Source: Mageeibacillus sp. UBA1243 (GTDB lineage Bacteria; Bacillota; Clostridia; UBA1212). From it: DNA of 21,460 bases. Shown piece after piece: positions 1 to 7,324 of this stretch. Numbering within the stretch: the stretch's first letter is position 1; each line of letters starts with the position of its first letter. The stretch is from the NCBI GenBank assembly GCA_002308595.1, contig DBWH01000027.1, forward strand, positions 35,650-57,109, in the 5' to 3' direction. Below the pieces are notes generated by a model. It searched no databases and was not told where the DNA came from. It saw only the letters and a list, made by a program, of their open reading frames with translations. The position numbers were made by a program, and so were the translations under genes.

Positions 1-229
1 CAGGGAGCCGTGCGCCCGTTTTGCCTTGGCGTTTTCCGGCTGCAAGACCGAAGAAATATGCGACAAGCGTCTCGGAAAGGATCAGCAGAGCCATCTCCGG
101 GCGCCACGACATGTAGAAGAAGTAGCTGGCGGCAAGAAGCCAGACCCAGCGCACCTTGCGGGGCAGGATGTGGCAGACCAGCACGGTCACCGGCAGGAAT
201 ATAAGAAAACCGACCGAATTAAAACTCAT
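1..229 (-). CDS. MBOAT family membrane O-acyltransferase, N-terminal part (cut by window edge)
   Basis: Reading the minus strand from an ATG at 229 gives 76 residues beginning MSFNSVGFLIFLPVTVLV, followed by a basic turn (LPRKVRW) and a second helix with the motif WLLAASYFFYMSWRPEMALL. This is the characteristic N-terminus of AlgI/DltB-like membrane-bound O-acyltransferases, which move acyl groups across the membrane onto exported polysaccharides or cell-wall polymers. The catalytic His lies beyond the window and is not visible. The start is supported by an AGGAGG-type site overlapping the stop codon of the small membrane protein upstream; the gap between the two genes is only 9 bases. It is the third gene of an operon with the SGNH-like lipoprotein and the small membrane protein, a common partnership for surface O-acetylation. 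The family call is firm; the substrate is unknown. Confidence 0.85.
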   Translation of the reverse strand, partial: MSFNSVGFLIFLPVTVLVCHILPRKVRWVWLLAASYFFYMSWRPEMALLILSETLVAYFFGLAAGKRQGKTGARLP

Positions 230-238
230 CGCCGCCTC

Positions 239-523
239 CTAAACCAGCAACACGAAAAGCATCACGAGCACAGACGCGAGCTGAACCTCGTGACCCGCCC
301 CCGTGACAATGACAATCACAAATACAAGAGCCGCGAAAAACGCGGAAGCAAGCGAGAAAACGGTGCGCATTGCCCTGTTCCTCGAAAACGTCTGCGAATC
401 AATGCCCGCGCTGATTTTACCGGCGTCAGCTTTTAGCTTCACCCTGAAAATCTTCTCCGCGACAGCCGAGAGGGTGAACAAAACCGCCGATATTACCAAA
501 AGAATGATCTCGGTGACCGTCAT
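239..523 (-). CDS. Small membrane protein of the O-acylation operon
   Basis: This 94-residue protein has about three hydrophobic segments: residues 4-22, 54-73 and roughly 80-94. A basic, hydrophilic stretch (FRVKLKADAGKISAG...SRNRAMR) lies between the first and second. It ends almost immediately after the last hydrophobic segment. I do not recognise a named family. Its ATG overlaps the stop codon of the lipoprotein gene upstream (ATGA at 520-523), and its stop lies 9 bases before the MBOAT start, so the three genes are almost certainly translated together. Small membrane proteins of this kind often accompany MBOAT systems, so a role as an accessory or scaffold subunit is plausible but inferred only from position. 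Confidence 0.75.
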   Translation of the reverse strand: MTVTEIILLVISAVLFTLSAVAEKIFRVKLKADAGKISAGIDSQTFSRNRAMRTVFSLASAFFAALVFVIVIVTGAGHEVQLASVLVMLFVLLV

Positions 524-2832
524 GACTCCCCTCCGTTCTGCTCTTCGTCAGGCTCATCAAGGCTTTCAAGATAAGCCAGAATGTCCACCGCAAGCCTCTC
601 CGTACGCATCGTGCGGCCCTCGCCGTTTACGTGCCATTCGGAGTTCCAGAAAAACTCAGGTTCAAACACGTAGTCCCTGACCTTTGAGATTCTGATTGCC
701 GAAAAATGCGCGTCTATGTAGTCTTCAAAGAGCGTTCCGTCGTTTGGCGTAAACGGCTCCGTTTCGTCCCCGCCGTCCGGATCTTCCGTAGGCGTAAAGG
801 TTGCGGCAGGCGTCCCGGCTGCAGCAGGCGTTTCGGTGACAGAAGGCGTCGCATACGGGTCTTCGGTTTCGAAAAAGTCCGCCGGATAGCCGCCCGACGC
901 CTCCTCGAGGCTGCACCTGTCGCACGTTGCAAACGAAAACAGTGTCTTAACACCGCGCGCGCTTAGCGCGTCAATCTTTTCATTCAGCGAGCCGCCGTAC
1001 CTCTCAAGAAGCGTGATACCTTCGAGGAACGATATGCTGCCGCCCTCCGAGAGATACATCTCCTGCTTGAGCGAGTAGCTCGTGTTGGTTCCTTTGATCT
1101 CGTAGCTGAGGTCGCCCGCCGCGTTGATCTCGCGGTTGCTTTGGCGGTAGGTCTTCTCGGACATGTAGCCGCGCGTGCGGTTGAAGTCCGCAAACGAAGT
1201 GAACACGTTGGTGTAGTTTCTGATGTCAACGGCCGCGACCGCGTCGTAGGTGCCCTCGAGGCATTGCCACATTGTGGTGTTGAAGCCCGTGACACCAAGC
1301 TGATAGCCGTTCAGCTCAGGCGACATCACAATCAGATCGCCCTCTTCCGCAACCCTCGCGACGGTCTCGAGCACAAAGGCCGCGTTGTAATTGGCGTGTA
1401 TGCTCATATTGATGACGGTATATTCGCCGTCAAGAGCCTTCTCGAGCTTTGAAGAGTCAATTCCGAACAGGCCGTTTGAGCCTGAAACGTGGAAGAGTTT
1501 GGGGCCCTTGGCGGTAAGGAGGCGCTCATATTTTACGGTGCCCGCGGTGCCGAGAACGGTCGAAGTGTAGGCCGGATTTCTGACCGCAAGAACGTTCATC
1601 GTCTTCAGTTTCCCGCAGTTTTTGAACGAGTTGTCGCTTATCGCAAGCACGCTGTCCGAAATGTTCAGCGTCTCGAGATTGTAGCAGCCCTCAAACGCGC
1701 CCTCGTCAATGATTTCGACGTATTTCGGAATATAGACCTCCCTGAGACCCTTCAGCATGAACGCGGCGCTCTCGATCATAAGCACCTTGTATCCGCCTAT
1801 TTTTTCGGGAATAACGACAACTTCACCGTTGCCGTTGTAGCGCCTTATCGTGGCATAATCGCCAATGATCTCAAAGCTGAAATCGCTCTCCGGCGTGACC
1901 GGCACCCACAGGCAGTAAAGGTCCTTTCCGGTCTCGGGGACCCCGTTTTCGTCCTCTCCCGGCACAATGTTCCAGCCGGGCGCATAGCGGTTTCCGGTGC
2001 CGTCCTCGTTTTCCGTGTAGCCCGCGAGCACGTACCCCTCCCTCGTGAAGTATCCCGTGTCGGGAAGCGCGTTCGGGCAGCGGTAGTAGTCAAGCGGGAA
2101 AAAAGCAGCGGCGGTCTTTGAGTACGTGCCGGCAATCCTGCCCCCGTTTGCGTGGTAAACAATCTTAAAGCCGTCCCCTGAAGCCGTCTGCGATACCGCC
2201 AATGTCTCGTTCTTCGCCGGGTCGCCGAGCGTTATAGCCACGGGTGTCGGCGACGGTGTCTCGGTCGGTTCCGGCGTCTCAGTCGGCTCCGGCGTTGCAG
2301 TCGGAGTCTCTTCCGGAGCCTCCGTTAAATCAGGTGTGTTTATCCCTGCGGTCCCGTCAGGCGTCGCCGTTTCGGGCTTCACGGTCGGCGCAGCAGGCGT
2401 CACGCCTGACGGCGTCGCCTCAGCCGGGGTTGCCGACGGCCCGGCCGTTTTGCCGTCCTGCGGGCCGGGCGTTTCCTCCGCCGGCGCGTCATCCGTCTTC
2501 CGCAGCAAAACCCTAAGCGACGTCGGATACTTTGCGCCGGCGAGTATTATCCGGCCCGCCGCCTCGTCGTAGAGCCCGTCGCTCAGGTCTTTGACCTCAT
2601 AGCCGTCCTTCACCGAAACGTCAAAGACCGCAGTACCGCCGGGCTCTACGTCGACAAAGCCCTGCGACCGGATCACAAGGCCGTCCGCCTGCTCAAGCAT
2701 GACGCGAACCTTGCCGTCAGCGCGGACGGCCCGCCTTTTGCACCCCGACAAGCCAAAAAAGCCGCAGCCCGCGACGGTTATCGCAAGCAGCAGCATTGTC
2801 AGTGATGTGAGTTTTTGGGGCAATCTTTTCAC
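520..2832 (-). CDS. Chimeric lipoprotein: stalk, InlB-like repeat, leucine-rich repeats and SGNH-like domain
   Basis: This 770-residue exported lipoprotein starts at a GTG with an AGAGGAG site about 7 bases upstream. Residues 1-23 form a lipoprotein signal ending in ITVAGC, with Cys23 as the likely lipidation site. A Thr/Pro-rich stalk (about 105-200) has the repeat PTETPEPTETP. Residues about 222-312 resemble an InlB/Listeria-Bacteroides repeat (YHANGG...FTREGYVLAGYTENEDGTG). Residues about 315-415 are LRR_5/BspA-type repeats (IPEKIGGYKVLMIESAAF, IDEGAFEGCYNLETLNI). The remainder resembles an SGNH/AlgX-type hydrolase: VSGSNGLFGID near residue 448 would supply the Ser, and SEWHVNGEGR near 733 the Asp/His region. 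A second Thr/Pro insertion (about 675-700) interrupts this domain. Coupling to a small membrane protein and an MBOAT gene suggests it takes part in surface O-acetylation. The SGNH call is by motif and context only. Confidence 0.75.
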   Translation of the reverse strand: MKRLPQKLTSLTMLLLAITVAGCGFFGLSGCKRRAVRADGKVRVMLEQADGLVIRSQGFVDVEPGGTAVFDVSVKDGYEVKDLSDGLYDEAAGRIILAGAKYPTSLRVLLRKTDDAPAEETPGPQDGKTAGPSATPAEATPSGVTPAAPTVKPETATPDGTAGINTPDLTEAPEETPTATPEPTETPEPTETPSPTPVAITLGDPAKNETLAVSQTASGDGFKIVYHANGGRIAGTYSKTAAAFFPLDYYRCPNALPDTGYFTREGYVLAGYTENEDGTGNRYAPGWNIVPGEDENGVPETGKDLYCLWVPVTPESDFSFEIIGDYATIRRYNGNGEVVVIPEKIGGYKVLMIESAAFMLKGLREVYIPKYVEIIDEGAFEGCYNLETLNISDSVLAISDNSFKNCGKLKTMNVLAVRNPAYTSTVLGTAGTVKYERLLTAKGPKLFHVSGSNGLFGIDSSKLEKALDGEYTVINMSIHANYNAAFVLETVARVAEEGDLIVMSPELNGYQLGVTGFNTTMWQCLEGTYDAVAAVDIRNYTNVFTSFADFNRTRGYMSEKTYRQSNREINAAGDLSYEIKGTNTSYSLKQEMYLSEGGSISFLEGITLLERYGGSLNEKIDALSARGVKTLFSFATCDRCSLEEASGGYPADFFETEDPYATPSVTETPAAAGTPAATFTPTEDPDGGDETEPFTPNDGTLFEDYIDAHFSAIRISKVRDYVFEPEFFWNSEWHVNGEGRTMRTERLAVDILAYLESLDEPDEEQNGGES

Positions 2833-2837
2833 TTTCT

Positions 2838-2890
2838 GCTCCTCTTTGGTGAAGTGAGCGCTTTATACCTTACTGTGTTTTCAAAAAATC
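2838..2890 (-). promoter_or_regulatory. Weak candidate promoter and RBS for the O-acylation operon
   Basis: On the minus strand TATAAA (complement of 2862-2867) could be a -10 element for the lipoprotein gene, and AGAGGAG at about 2838-2845 is a good ribosome binding site. No convincing -35 lies 16-18 bases upstream; the sequence there is GATTTT. Read-through from the ddh-ktr operon is an alternative. Confidence 0.35.
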
Positions 2891-2960
2891 ATCGACGCAG
2901 TCAAATAGTTTTTACGTTATTCAAACAGCTTCCGCGTCATTCAAATATCTTCTACGTTGA
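2881..2960. repeat. Four tandem 20-bp degenerate repeats at the end of the DUF4432 gene
   Basis: Four consecutive 20-base units begin at 2881, 2901, 2921 and 2941, each starting TCAAA. The last three continue with a related A/T-rich middle and an ACGTyAt or CGTCAt end. The unit at 2941-2960 is the final coding segment and stop codon of the DUF4432 gene; the other three lie directly downstream, so the stop codon is effectively repeated in each unit. The first unit is the most diverged. This looks like slippage or duplication of the gene's 3' end. No hairpin or coding role is evident. Confidence 0.7.
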
Positions 2961-3891
2961 TTGAAATCGAGTTCTCGACCCTGCCGCCCGGAAGGATGTC
3001 CCTGCCGACAACGTAATCATCAAGCCAGCAGGTGGAAGGTTCGAGGCCTATGCAGTAGTCGCCGCTCCCCATGCTCTTCCACTCAATCAGGCAGGGAAGA
3101 GTGTCCTTTGAATATGTGAGTGTCATTTTCTTGCCGAGTTTTTTATTGGCGATTGCGACGCTCGGGACGCTTTGGCGGTGGAAGAACACCATCTCGTCAA
3201 TGTCATCCGAAGGCGGGTCGATCTTGAACATGCCGCCAATGTTTTTCTCGGCCCACGGGGTCCGCGCAATGCTCTCGTCAAACTGTCCGACGATCTCGGC
3301 GCCGTCGTCAACGAGCGGATAGCCCGCGTTCACGTGGTACAAAATGCAGTATTTTTCGGTCTTAAAGCCGTTGTTTACGATCTCGTCGTGAAGGTCGAGT
3401 TTGCCGGAGCCGAAAGAGGTCGTCACCGTCCTTGTGACGGTTATGTTTTCGCCGAAAAGTTCCGTGAGCCTTATCTCGCCGACAATTTTGACGCCTTTTT
3501 CGTCCGCCCTGAGTTCCTTTATAGAGGCGGGGACGGAGTGGATTCGGCCGTGGATTTTAAAGCCTTCTCTTGCGCCGATGTTGTCAAGGCCGCACGTGTA
3601 GAGCATGCCTGCGGGGAAGGTTCTTGAGAAGTCGTCATTGGCGGTATAGAGGCCGTTCTTCGTCAGAAAGCCTATGTTCGTGCCGCCGTGCCAGAGTCTC
3701 AGGATGTCGAGGCAGTTTGAGGCGTTCAGCACAAAATTCAGCCTGCCGTTGCTGACGTAGATGAGGTCCGCACCCCTCGCGGGGCCGTCCGTTGCGGTTA
3801 CGCGCATTGCCTCACAGAGCTGCGCCGGATTTCCGATTCTTCTGTCCAAAGGGCAAGACTCCTTTCCGAAACGTGCCTTGCGGCGTGTCAC
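2941..3891 (-). CDS. DUF4432 / aldose 1-epimerase-like protein
   Basis: This 316-residue protein matches the DUF4432 group of galactose-mutarotase-like beta-sandwich proteins. Visible landmarks are NFVLNASNCLDILRLWHGG, the MLYTCGLDNIG segment followed by HGR...PAS, and ILYHVNAGYPLVDDGAEI, where the family's conserved His and Asn lie. Members bind or interconvert sugars, but few are characterised and no substrate can be read from sequence. The GTG at 3891 overlaps the KtrA stop (GTGA), which favours translational coupling. A TTG at 3849, with an AAGGAG about 8 bases upstream, is an alternative start that better fits where family members begin. It is the last gene of the ddh-ktrB-ktrA operon. 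Why a sugar epimerase-like gene follows a K+ transporter is not clear. Confidence 0.8.
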   Translation of the reverse strand: MTRRKARFGKESCPLDRRIGNPAQLCEAMRVTATDGPARGADLIYVSNGRLNFVLNASNCLDILRLWHGGTNIGFLTKNGLYTANDDFSRTFPAGMLYTCGLDNIGAREGFKIHGRIHSVPASIKELRADEKGVKIVGEIRLTELFGENITVTRTVTTSFGSGKLDLHDEIVNNGFKTEKYCILYHVNAGYPLVDDGAEIVGQFDESIARTPWAEKNIGGMFKIDPPSDDIDEMVFFHRQSVPSVAIANKKLGKKMTLTYSKDTLPCLIEWKSMGSGDYCIGLEPSTCWLDDYVVGRDILPGGRVENSISINVEDI

Positions 3892-4532
3892 TTGAAGAAC
3901 TTCTCGATGGTCGCCTTGTCGGCAATGGCCATGAGGTGATCGTCCTCCGTGAACAGGTAGTCCGCTGTGGCGGTCTTGATCTTGGTTCCGCTCCTGACGG
4001 CAACGATACTGATGTTGTAGTTGTTTCTGACGTCAACCTGGCGAATGGTCTTTCCGAGCCACTTCTTAAGAGGTATGATCTCGTAGATTCCGTAATCCTC
4101 GGAGAGCTGGATGAAGTCGAAAATACTGCTGCTCGAAAGGCTTGTCGCCATCCTCTCGGCAATATCTCTCTCAGGGTAGATGACCTGGTCCGCGCCGTTT
4201 CTCAGGAGGAATTTCTCCTGGACGTCCTCCTCTGCCTTGGCGATAACGTATTTCGCACCGAGGTCCTTAAGGAGCGACGTGATCTGGATGCTGCTCTGGA
4301 AGTCATTGCCGATGCAGACAACGCACGCGTCGAACGAGGCGATGTCAAACGTCCTCAGAATCTTTTCGTCGCGGCAGTCGGCAACCTTCGCGCTGACAAC
4401 GTATGGCAGAAGGTCCTCAAGGTTCTCCGCCTTCTTGTCGACGATCATAATCTCGCAATGTTTTTTCTTGGCGAGACTCATGCAAAAATGGTGTCCGAAG
4501 GTTCCCATTCCTATAAGTAAAAACGATTTCAT
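3888..4532 (-). CDS. ktrA: KtrA-type cytosolic regulatory subunit of K+ uptake system
   Basis: This 214-residue protein has an N-terminal RCK_N Rossmann fold (about 1-125) with the nucleotide-binding loop GMGTFGHHF and the acidic strand end IMIVDKK. A C-terminal RCK_C domain (about 135-214) contains IYEIIPLKKWLGKTIRQVDVR and DHLMAIADK. These features and the length are typical of KtrA, the octameric gating ring that binds ATP/ADP (and c-di-AMP at RCK_C in Bacillota) and controls the KtrB pore. It lies 57 bases downstream of ktrB, with an AAAGGTG ribosome site. Its stop overlaps the next gene by 4 bases. TrkA is the alternative name, but a single RCK pair of this length fits KtrA better. Confidence 0.92.
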   Translation of the reverse strand: MKSFLLIGMGTFGHHFCMSLAKKKHCEIMIVDKKAENLEDLLPYVVSAKVADCRDEKILRTFDIASFDACVVCIGNDFQSSIQITSLLKDLGAKYVIAKAEEDVQEKFLLRNGADQVIYPERDIAERMATSLSSSSIFDFIQLSEDYGIYEIIPLKKWLGKTIRQVDVRNNYNISIVAVRSGTKIKTATADYLFTEDDHLMAIADKATIEKFFK

Positions 4533-4589
4533 AAAGCACCTTTTCCTTTCGCGTCTTTTCGCGCATCAGTGAAATGTAAGCCGGCCGTT

Positions 4590-5930
4590 TTAACCGACTG
4601 TGATAGACTCGGTCGGGTAAGTGACCGCGGGTCTTGCCTTGCGCTCAAGCATGGCGAGTCCGAACGAAACGCTGCCCACCCTTCCGAGGTACATCAGAAG
4701 CATTATCACGACCCTGCCGGCGACCGAGAGGCTCGAAGTGATGCCCATACTCATGCCGACCGTTCCGATCGCGGAAAATACCTCAAACAGGATCTTGTCA
4801 ATTCCGAGTGACGGCTGCACGGCGCCTATTATAAGCGCTCCGACAAACGCCAATATGATATTGAACGACACCACGTAAACCGACTGCTTCAGGGCGTCCT
4901 CGTGGATTCTGCGGCCGAACACATTGGCGTCAGGCTTTCTCCTGATTCCGCTGATTGCAAAAACGATGATAACGAGTATCGAGGTTGTTTTTACACCGCC
5001 CGCGGTTGAGCCGGAGTTGCCGCCAATGAACATCAGCATGTACATGAGCACGATTGACGACGCGGCCATGTCAGCCGTGTTTACCGTGTTAAAGCCTGCC
5101 GTTCTTGTTGTGACCGACGCGAACAGAGCCGTCAGAATTCTCTTGCCGACGTCCATGTCTTTGCCTGTCGCATTGGCTTCAAAAATGAATATCAGGATTG
5201 CGCCCGAAACCACCAGCACGAGCGTCATGAAAAGAACCGCCTTGGTCTGAAGCCTGTAGCGCTTCCAGTGCACGCCGTGAACCCTGATGTCGTCCCAGAC
5301 GAGGAATCCGAGACCGCCGATGATGATCAGCAGGATTATCACTACATTTACGAGAGGATCGCCCGCAAACTTCGTGAGCGAAGCGGAGCCCTCCCTGCCC
5401 AGCACGTCAAATCCGGCGTTGCAGAACGCAGAAACCGCGTGGAAAATACTGTACCAGATGCCTATCGCACCGAACTCGGGCACAAACCTTATCGCAAGGA
5501 GCATCGCGCCCGCACCCTCAAAAATGAGCGTTCCGATAAGGATTATCTTGGTTATCGACAGGATGCCGCCAATGCTCGACGCATTGATACTCTCAGTCAT
5601 GATCTGCCGCTCCTTGAGCCCAACCTTGCGCCTCATCATAATGAGGAAGAACGTGACGAGCGTCATAAATCCGAGACCGCCGATCTGTATCAGCACGAGC
5701 AGAACTATCTGCCCGAACATCGACCACTGAACGCCCGTGTCAAACACGATGAGTCCGGTGACGCACGAGGCCGACGTTGACGTGAACATCGCATCAAAGA
5801 AGCTCACCGGTCTCCCGTCCGCGGAGGCAAAAGGCAGCGAAAGCAGCAGCGCCCCCGTAATGATGAGCATCAGGAATCCCAGAGCGATTATCTGTGTATG
5901 CGAAAGTCTCAACGAAAAACGACGCGGCAT
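4590..5930 (-). CDS. ktrB: KtrB-type K+ transporter membrane subunit
   Basis: This protein of about 446 residues belongs to the TrkH/TrkG/KtrB superfamily, with four M1-P-M2 repeats. The selectivity-filter segments are visible: SASCVTGL, FCNAGFD, TRTAGFN and IGTVGMS. The third-repeat segment MFIGGNSGSTAGGVKTTS corresponds to the glycine-rich gating loop. The C-terminus (VTYPTESITVG) matches KtrB rather than the longer TrkH. I chose the ATG at 5930 because GGAAAGGA at 5941-5948 is correctly spaced. The frame stays open upstream to a TTG at 5996 that overlaps the ddh stop codon, so a 22-residue extension cannot be excluded. With KtrA it should form a Na+-dependent K+ uptake system in the cytoplasmic membrane. 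Confidence 0.93.
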   Translation of the reverse strand: MPRRFSLRLSHTQIIALGFLMLIITGALLLSLPFASADGRPVSFFDAMFTSTSASCVTGLIVFDTGVQWSMFGQIVLLVLIQIGGLGFMTLVTFFLIMMRRKVGLKERQIMTESINASSIGGILSITKIILIGTLIFEGAGAMLLAIRFVPEFGAIGIWYSIFHAVSAFCNAGFDVLGREGSASLTKFAGDPLVNVVIILLIIIGGLGFLVWDDIRVHGVHWKRYRLQTKAVLFMTLVLVVSGAILIFIFEANATGKDMDVGKRILTALFASVTTRTAGFNTVNTADMAASSIVLMYMLMFIGGNSGSTAGGVKTTSILVIIVFAISGIRRKPDANVFGRRIHEDALKQSVYVVSFNIILAFVGALIIGAVQPSLGIDKILFEVFSAIGTVGMSMGITSSLSVAGRVVIMLLMYLGRVGSVSFGLAMLERKARPAVTYPTESITVG

Positions 5931-5992
5931 ATGCACCATTTCCTTTCCGCCAATGCCACCTGCGGCTTCCGATTTTTCAGAGAAATCTGTTC

Positions 5993-6976
5993 TCAAAGCA
6001 TTGTCCTTCTGAGTTCGTCCCCTGAGAGAGGCGAGAGATATGCGGGGGCAATGTCAAACACTGTCTTGCAGCCCGTGACGCCCTCTTTGGAAAGTCTGTC
6101 GATCGCGCGGCAGAAAGCCATGATCGCCGAAGCCGTGAACTCGGGGTTCGAATCAAGCTGCAGTCTGTACTCGATGACGTGGACGTTCTCCTTGTCCTTG
6201 CCGGTTGCGCCTGTCCTGATGACAAATCCGCCGTGCGGAATGCCCGCGTGGTCGCGCTTCAGCTCTTCCATGGAGATGAAATGCACTGTCGTGTCGTAGT
6301 CCGCAAAGTAGTTCGGCATCGTCTTGATCTCGTTCTCGATTCTTGCGAGGTCGGCGCCCTCTTCTGCCACCACGAAACACTCTCTCGTGTGCATTTCTCT
6401 TGTCGAAAGCTCAGGCTGCTCACCCGAGCGCACCTTTTCAAGCGCCTCAGGCACAGGTATCGTATACTGTCTGGCGTCTTTCACGCCTTTAATCCTTCTT
6501 ATCGCATCCGAGTGACCCTGGCTGACGCCCTTGCCCCAGAACGTGTAGTTCTTTCCGTCGGGGAGGATGCAGCTCGAATAAAGTCTGCTTATCGAGAACA
6601 TTCCGGGGTCCCAGCCCGCCGAAATAAGGGCAACGTGTCCCGTCTCTTTTGAAGCCTTGTCAACGTTCTCAAAGTGCTGAGGTATCTTTTTGTGCGTGTC
6701 AAAGCTGTCGACAACGTTAAAAAGCCTCGCGCACGCAGGCGTCTGTTCGGGCATGTCCGTCGCGCTTCCGCCGCAGATGACGAGCACGTCAATCCTGCCC
6801 TGCCACTTTTCCAGGTCGCCTGCAGAGACAACCGGAACATTGGCGGTAAGTATTGTAACCGTCTCGGGAGGTCTTCTCGTGAAAACCGCCGCCAGCTCCA
6901 TATCGCTGTTATCGGCAATCGCGCACTCAACGCCCCTGCCGAGATTTCCGTATCCTAAAATACCAATCTTTATCAT
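5993..6976 (-). CDS. ddh: meso-diaminopimelate D-dehydrogenase
   Basis: This 327-residue protein closely follows the Ddh family throughout. It has the NADPH-binding loop IGILGYGNLGRGVE, then GSATDMPEQ, VDSFDTHKKIPQH, the hallmark ALISAGWDPGMFSISRLY, TFWGKGVSQGHSDAIRR, CFVVAEEGAD, MPNYFADYDTTVHFI and NPEFTASAIMAFCRA. The enzyme reductively aminates L-2-amino-6-oxopimelate to meso-diaminopimelate in one NADPH-dependent step, bypassing the succinylase or acetylase branches of lysine and peptidoglycan precursor synthesis. Length is normal. It is the first gene of the operon, with an extended -10 promoter and an AGGA ribosome site. Its linkage to ktrB and ktrA is unusual. Confidence 0.96.
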   Translation of the reverse strand: MIKIGILGYGNLGRGVECAIADNSDMELAAVFTRRPPETVTILTANVPVVSAGDLEKWQGRIDVLVICGGSATDMPEQTPACARLFNVVDSFDTHKKIPQHFENVDKASKETGHVALISAGWDPGMFSISRLYSSCILPDGKNYTFWGKGVSQGHSDAIRRIKGVKDARQYTIPVPEALEKVRSGEQPELSTREMHTRECFVVAEEGADLARIENEIKTMPNYFADYDTTVHFISMEELKRDHAGIPHGGFVIRTGATGKDKENVHVIEYRLQLDSNPEFTASAIMAFCRAIDRLSKEGVTGCKTVFDIAPAYLSPLSGDELRRTML

Positions 6977-7063
6977 AAAAACTATCCTCGTTCTTTATTT
7001 TCGGCTATTTGCACAGCCAGGTCGGCCCCATGTGACTATTCACGCCAAGGCAGACTACAGGGA

Positions 7064-7092
7064 ATTATACCACTTCCAAAGGTCCTTTTTCT
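7064..7092 (-). promoter_or_regulatory. Extended -10 promoter for ddh-ktrB-ktrA-DUF4432
   Basis: The minus strand carries TGGTATAAT, a perfect -10 (complement of 7064-7069) with the TGn extension. The -35 position (7087-7092) reads AGAAAA, a poor match, which is tolerated with an extended -10. Transcription would start near 7057, giving a leader of about 80 bases before the ddh ATG. Confidence 0.65.
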
Positions 7093-7146
7093 ACTTTTTT
7101 AAAGATTTTGCGTGTTCGGGGCGTTTTCTGCCGGCAGGCATGCTTA

Positions 7147-7180
7147 CCGCCAATGCGCTGCGCAAGATGCCCATTGGCGG
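7147..7180. repeat. Perfect 9-bp inverted repeat formed by two copies of the iterated octamer
   Basis: CCGCCAATG at 7147-7155 and its exact complement CATTGGCGG at 7172-7180 flank a 16-base spacer. The pair lies between the divergent ddh and AAA-ATPase promoters, ending 20 bases before the ATPase -35. It can form a hairpin, but no T-run follows it on either strand, so a simple terminator is unlikely. It could be an operator or a paired copy of the dispersed octamer. Confidence 0.75.
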
Positions 7181-7199
7181 GTTCCTCCACGCTTTTTGC

Positions 7200-7227
7200 T
7201 TGACATTTTGCGATTTTGTGGTATATT
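7200..7227 (+). promoter_or_regulatory. Sigma-A promoter for the AAA/DUF4143 ATPase gene
   Basis: TTGACA at 7200-7205 and TATATT at 7222-7227 are separated by 16 bases, with a TGG extension directly before the -10. Transcription would start around 7235. The -10 lies inside the first of three 33-base direct repeats, and the start site lies just before the second, so a protein bound to the repeats would block this promoter. Confidence 0.75.
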
Positions 7228-7306
7228 GGCTAAAAACAAATTGCGATTTTGTAGGTTTTTGCCGAAATAAAAATTGCGATAACGTTAGGCTGTGACGACA
7301 GACAAT
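7208..7306 (+). repeat. Three direct repeats at exactly 33-bp spacing over the ATPase promoter
   Basis: TTGCGATTTTGT begins at 7208 and at 7241, and TTGCGAT begins again at 7274, so the period is exactly 33. Units one and two resemble each other along their whole length (repeat start, GG near the middle, TTGsC, then an A-rich end). Unit three keeps the first 7 bases and a TAGG. They cover the -10, start site and leader of the downstream gene and end just before its ribosome site. This arrangement suggests an autoregulatory operator or iteron-like binding array. Confidence 0.75.
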
Positions 7307-7324
7307 CCTGCAGGAGGACAAAAA

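Noticed and set aside
1489..2121. Plus-strand frame of 210 codons opposite the lipoprotein gene
   Set aside because: Shadow of the coding strand; no domain, promoter or ribosome site supports it.
6977..7063. Riboswitch in the ddh leader
   Set aside because: The leader is only about 80 bases and shows no conserved lysine or c-di-AMP riboswitch core or terminator-antiterminator pair that I can recognise.
7208..7306. CRISPR-like array
   Set aside because: The units are contiguous and decaying, only three in number, with no unique spacers and no cas genes; they fit promoter repeats better.
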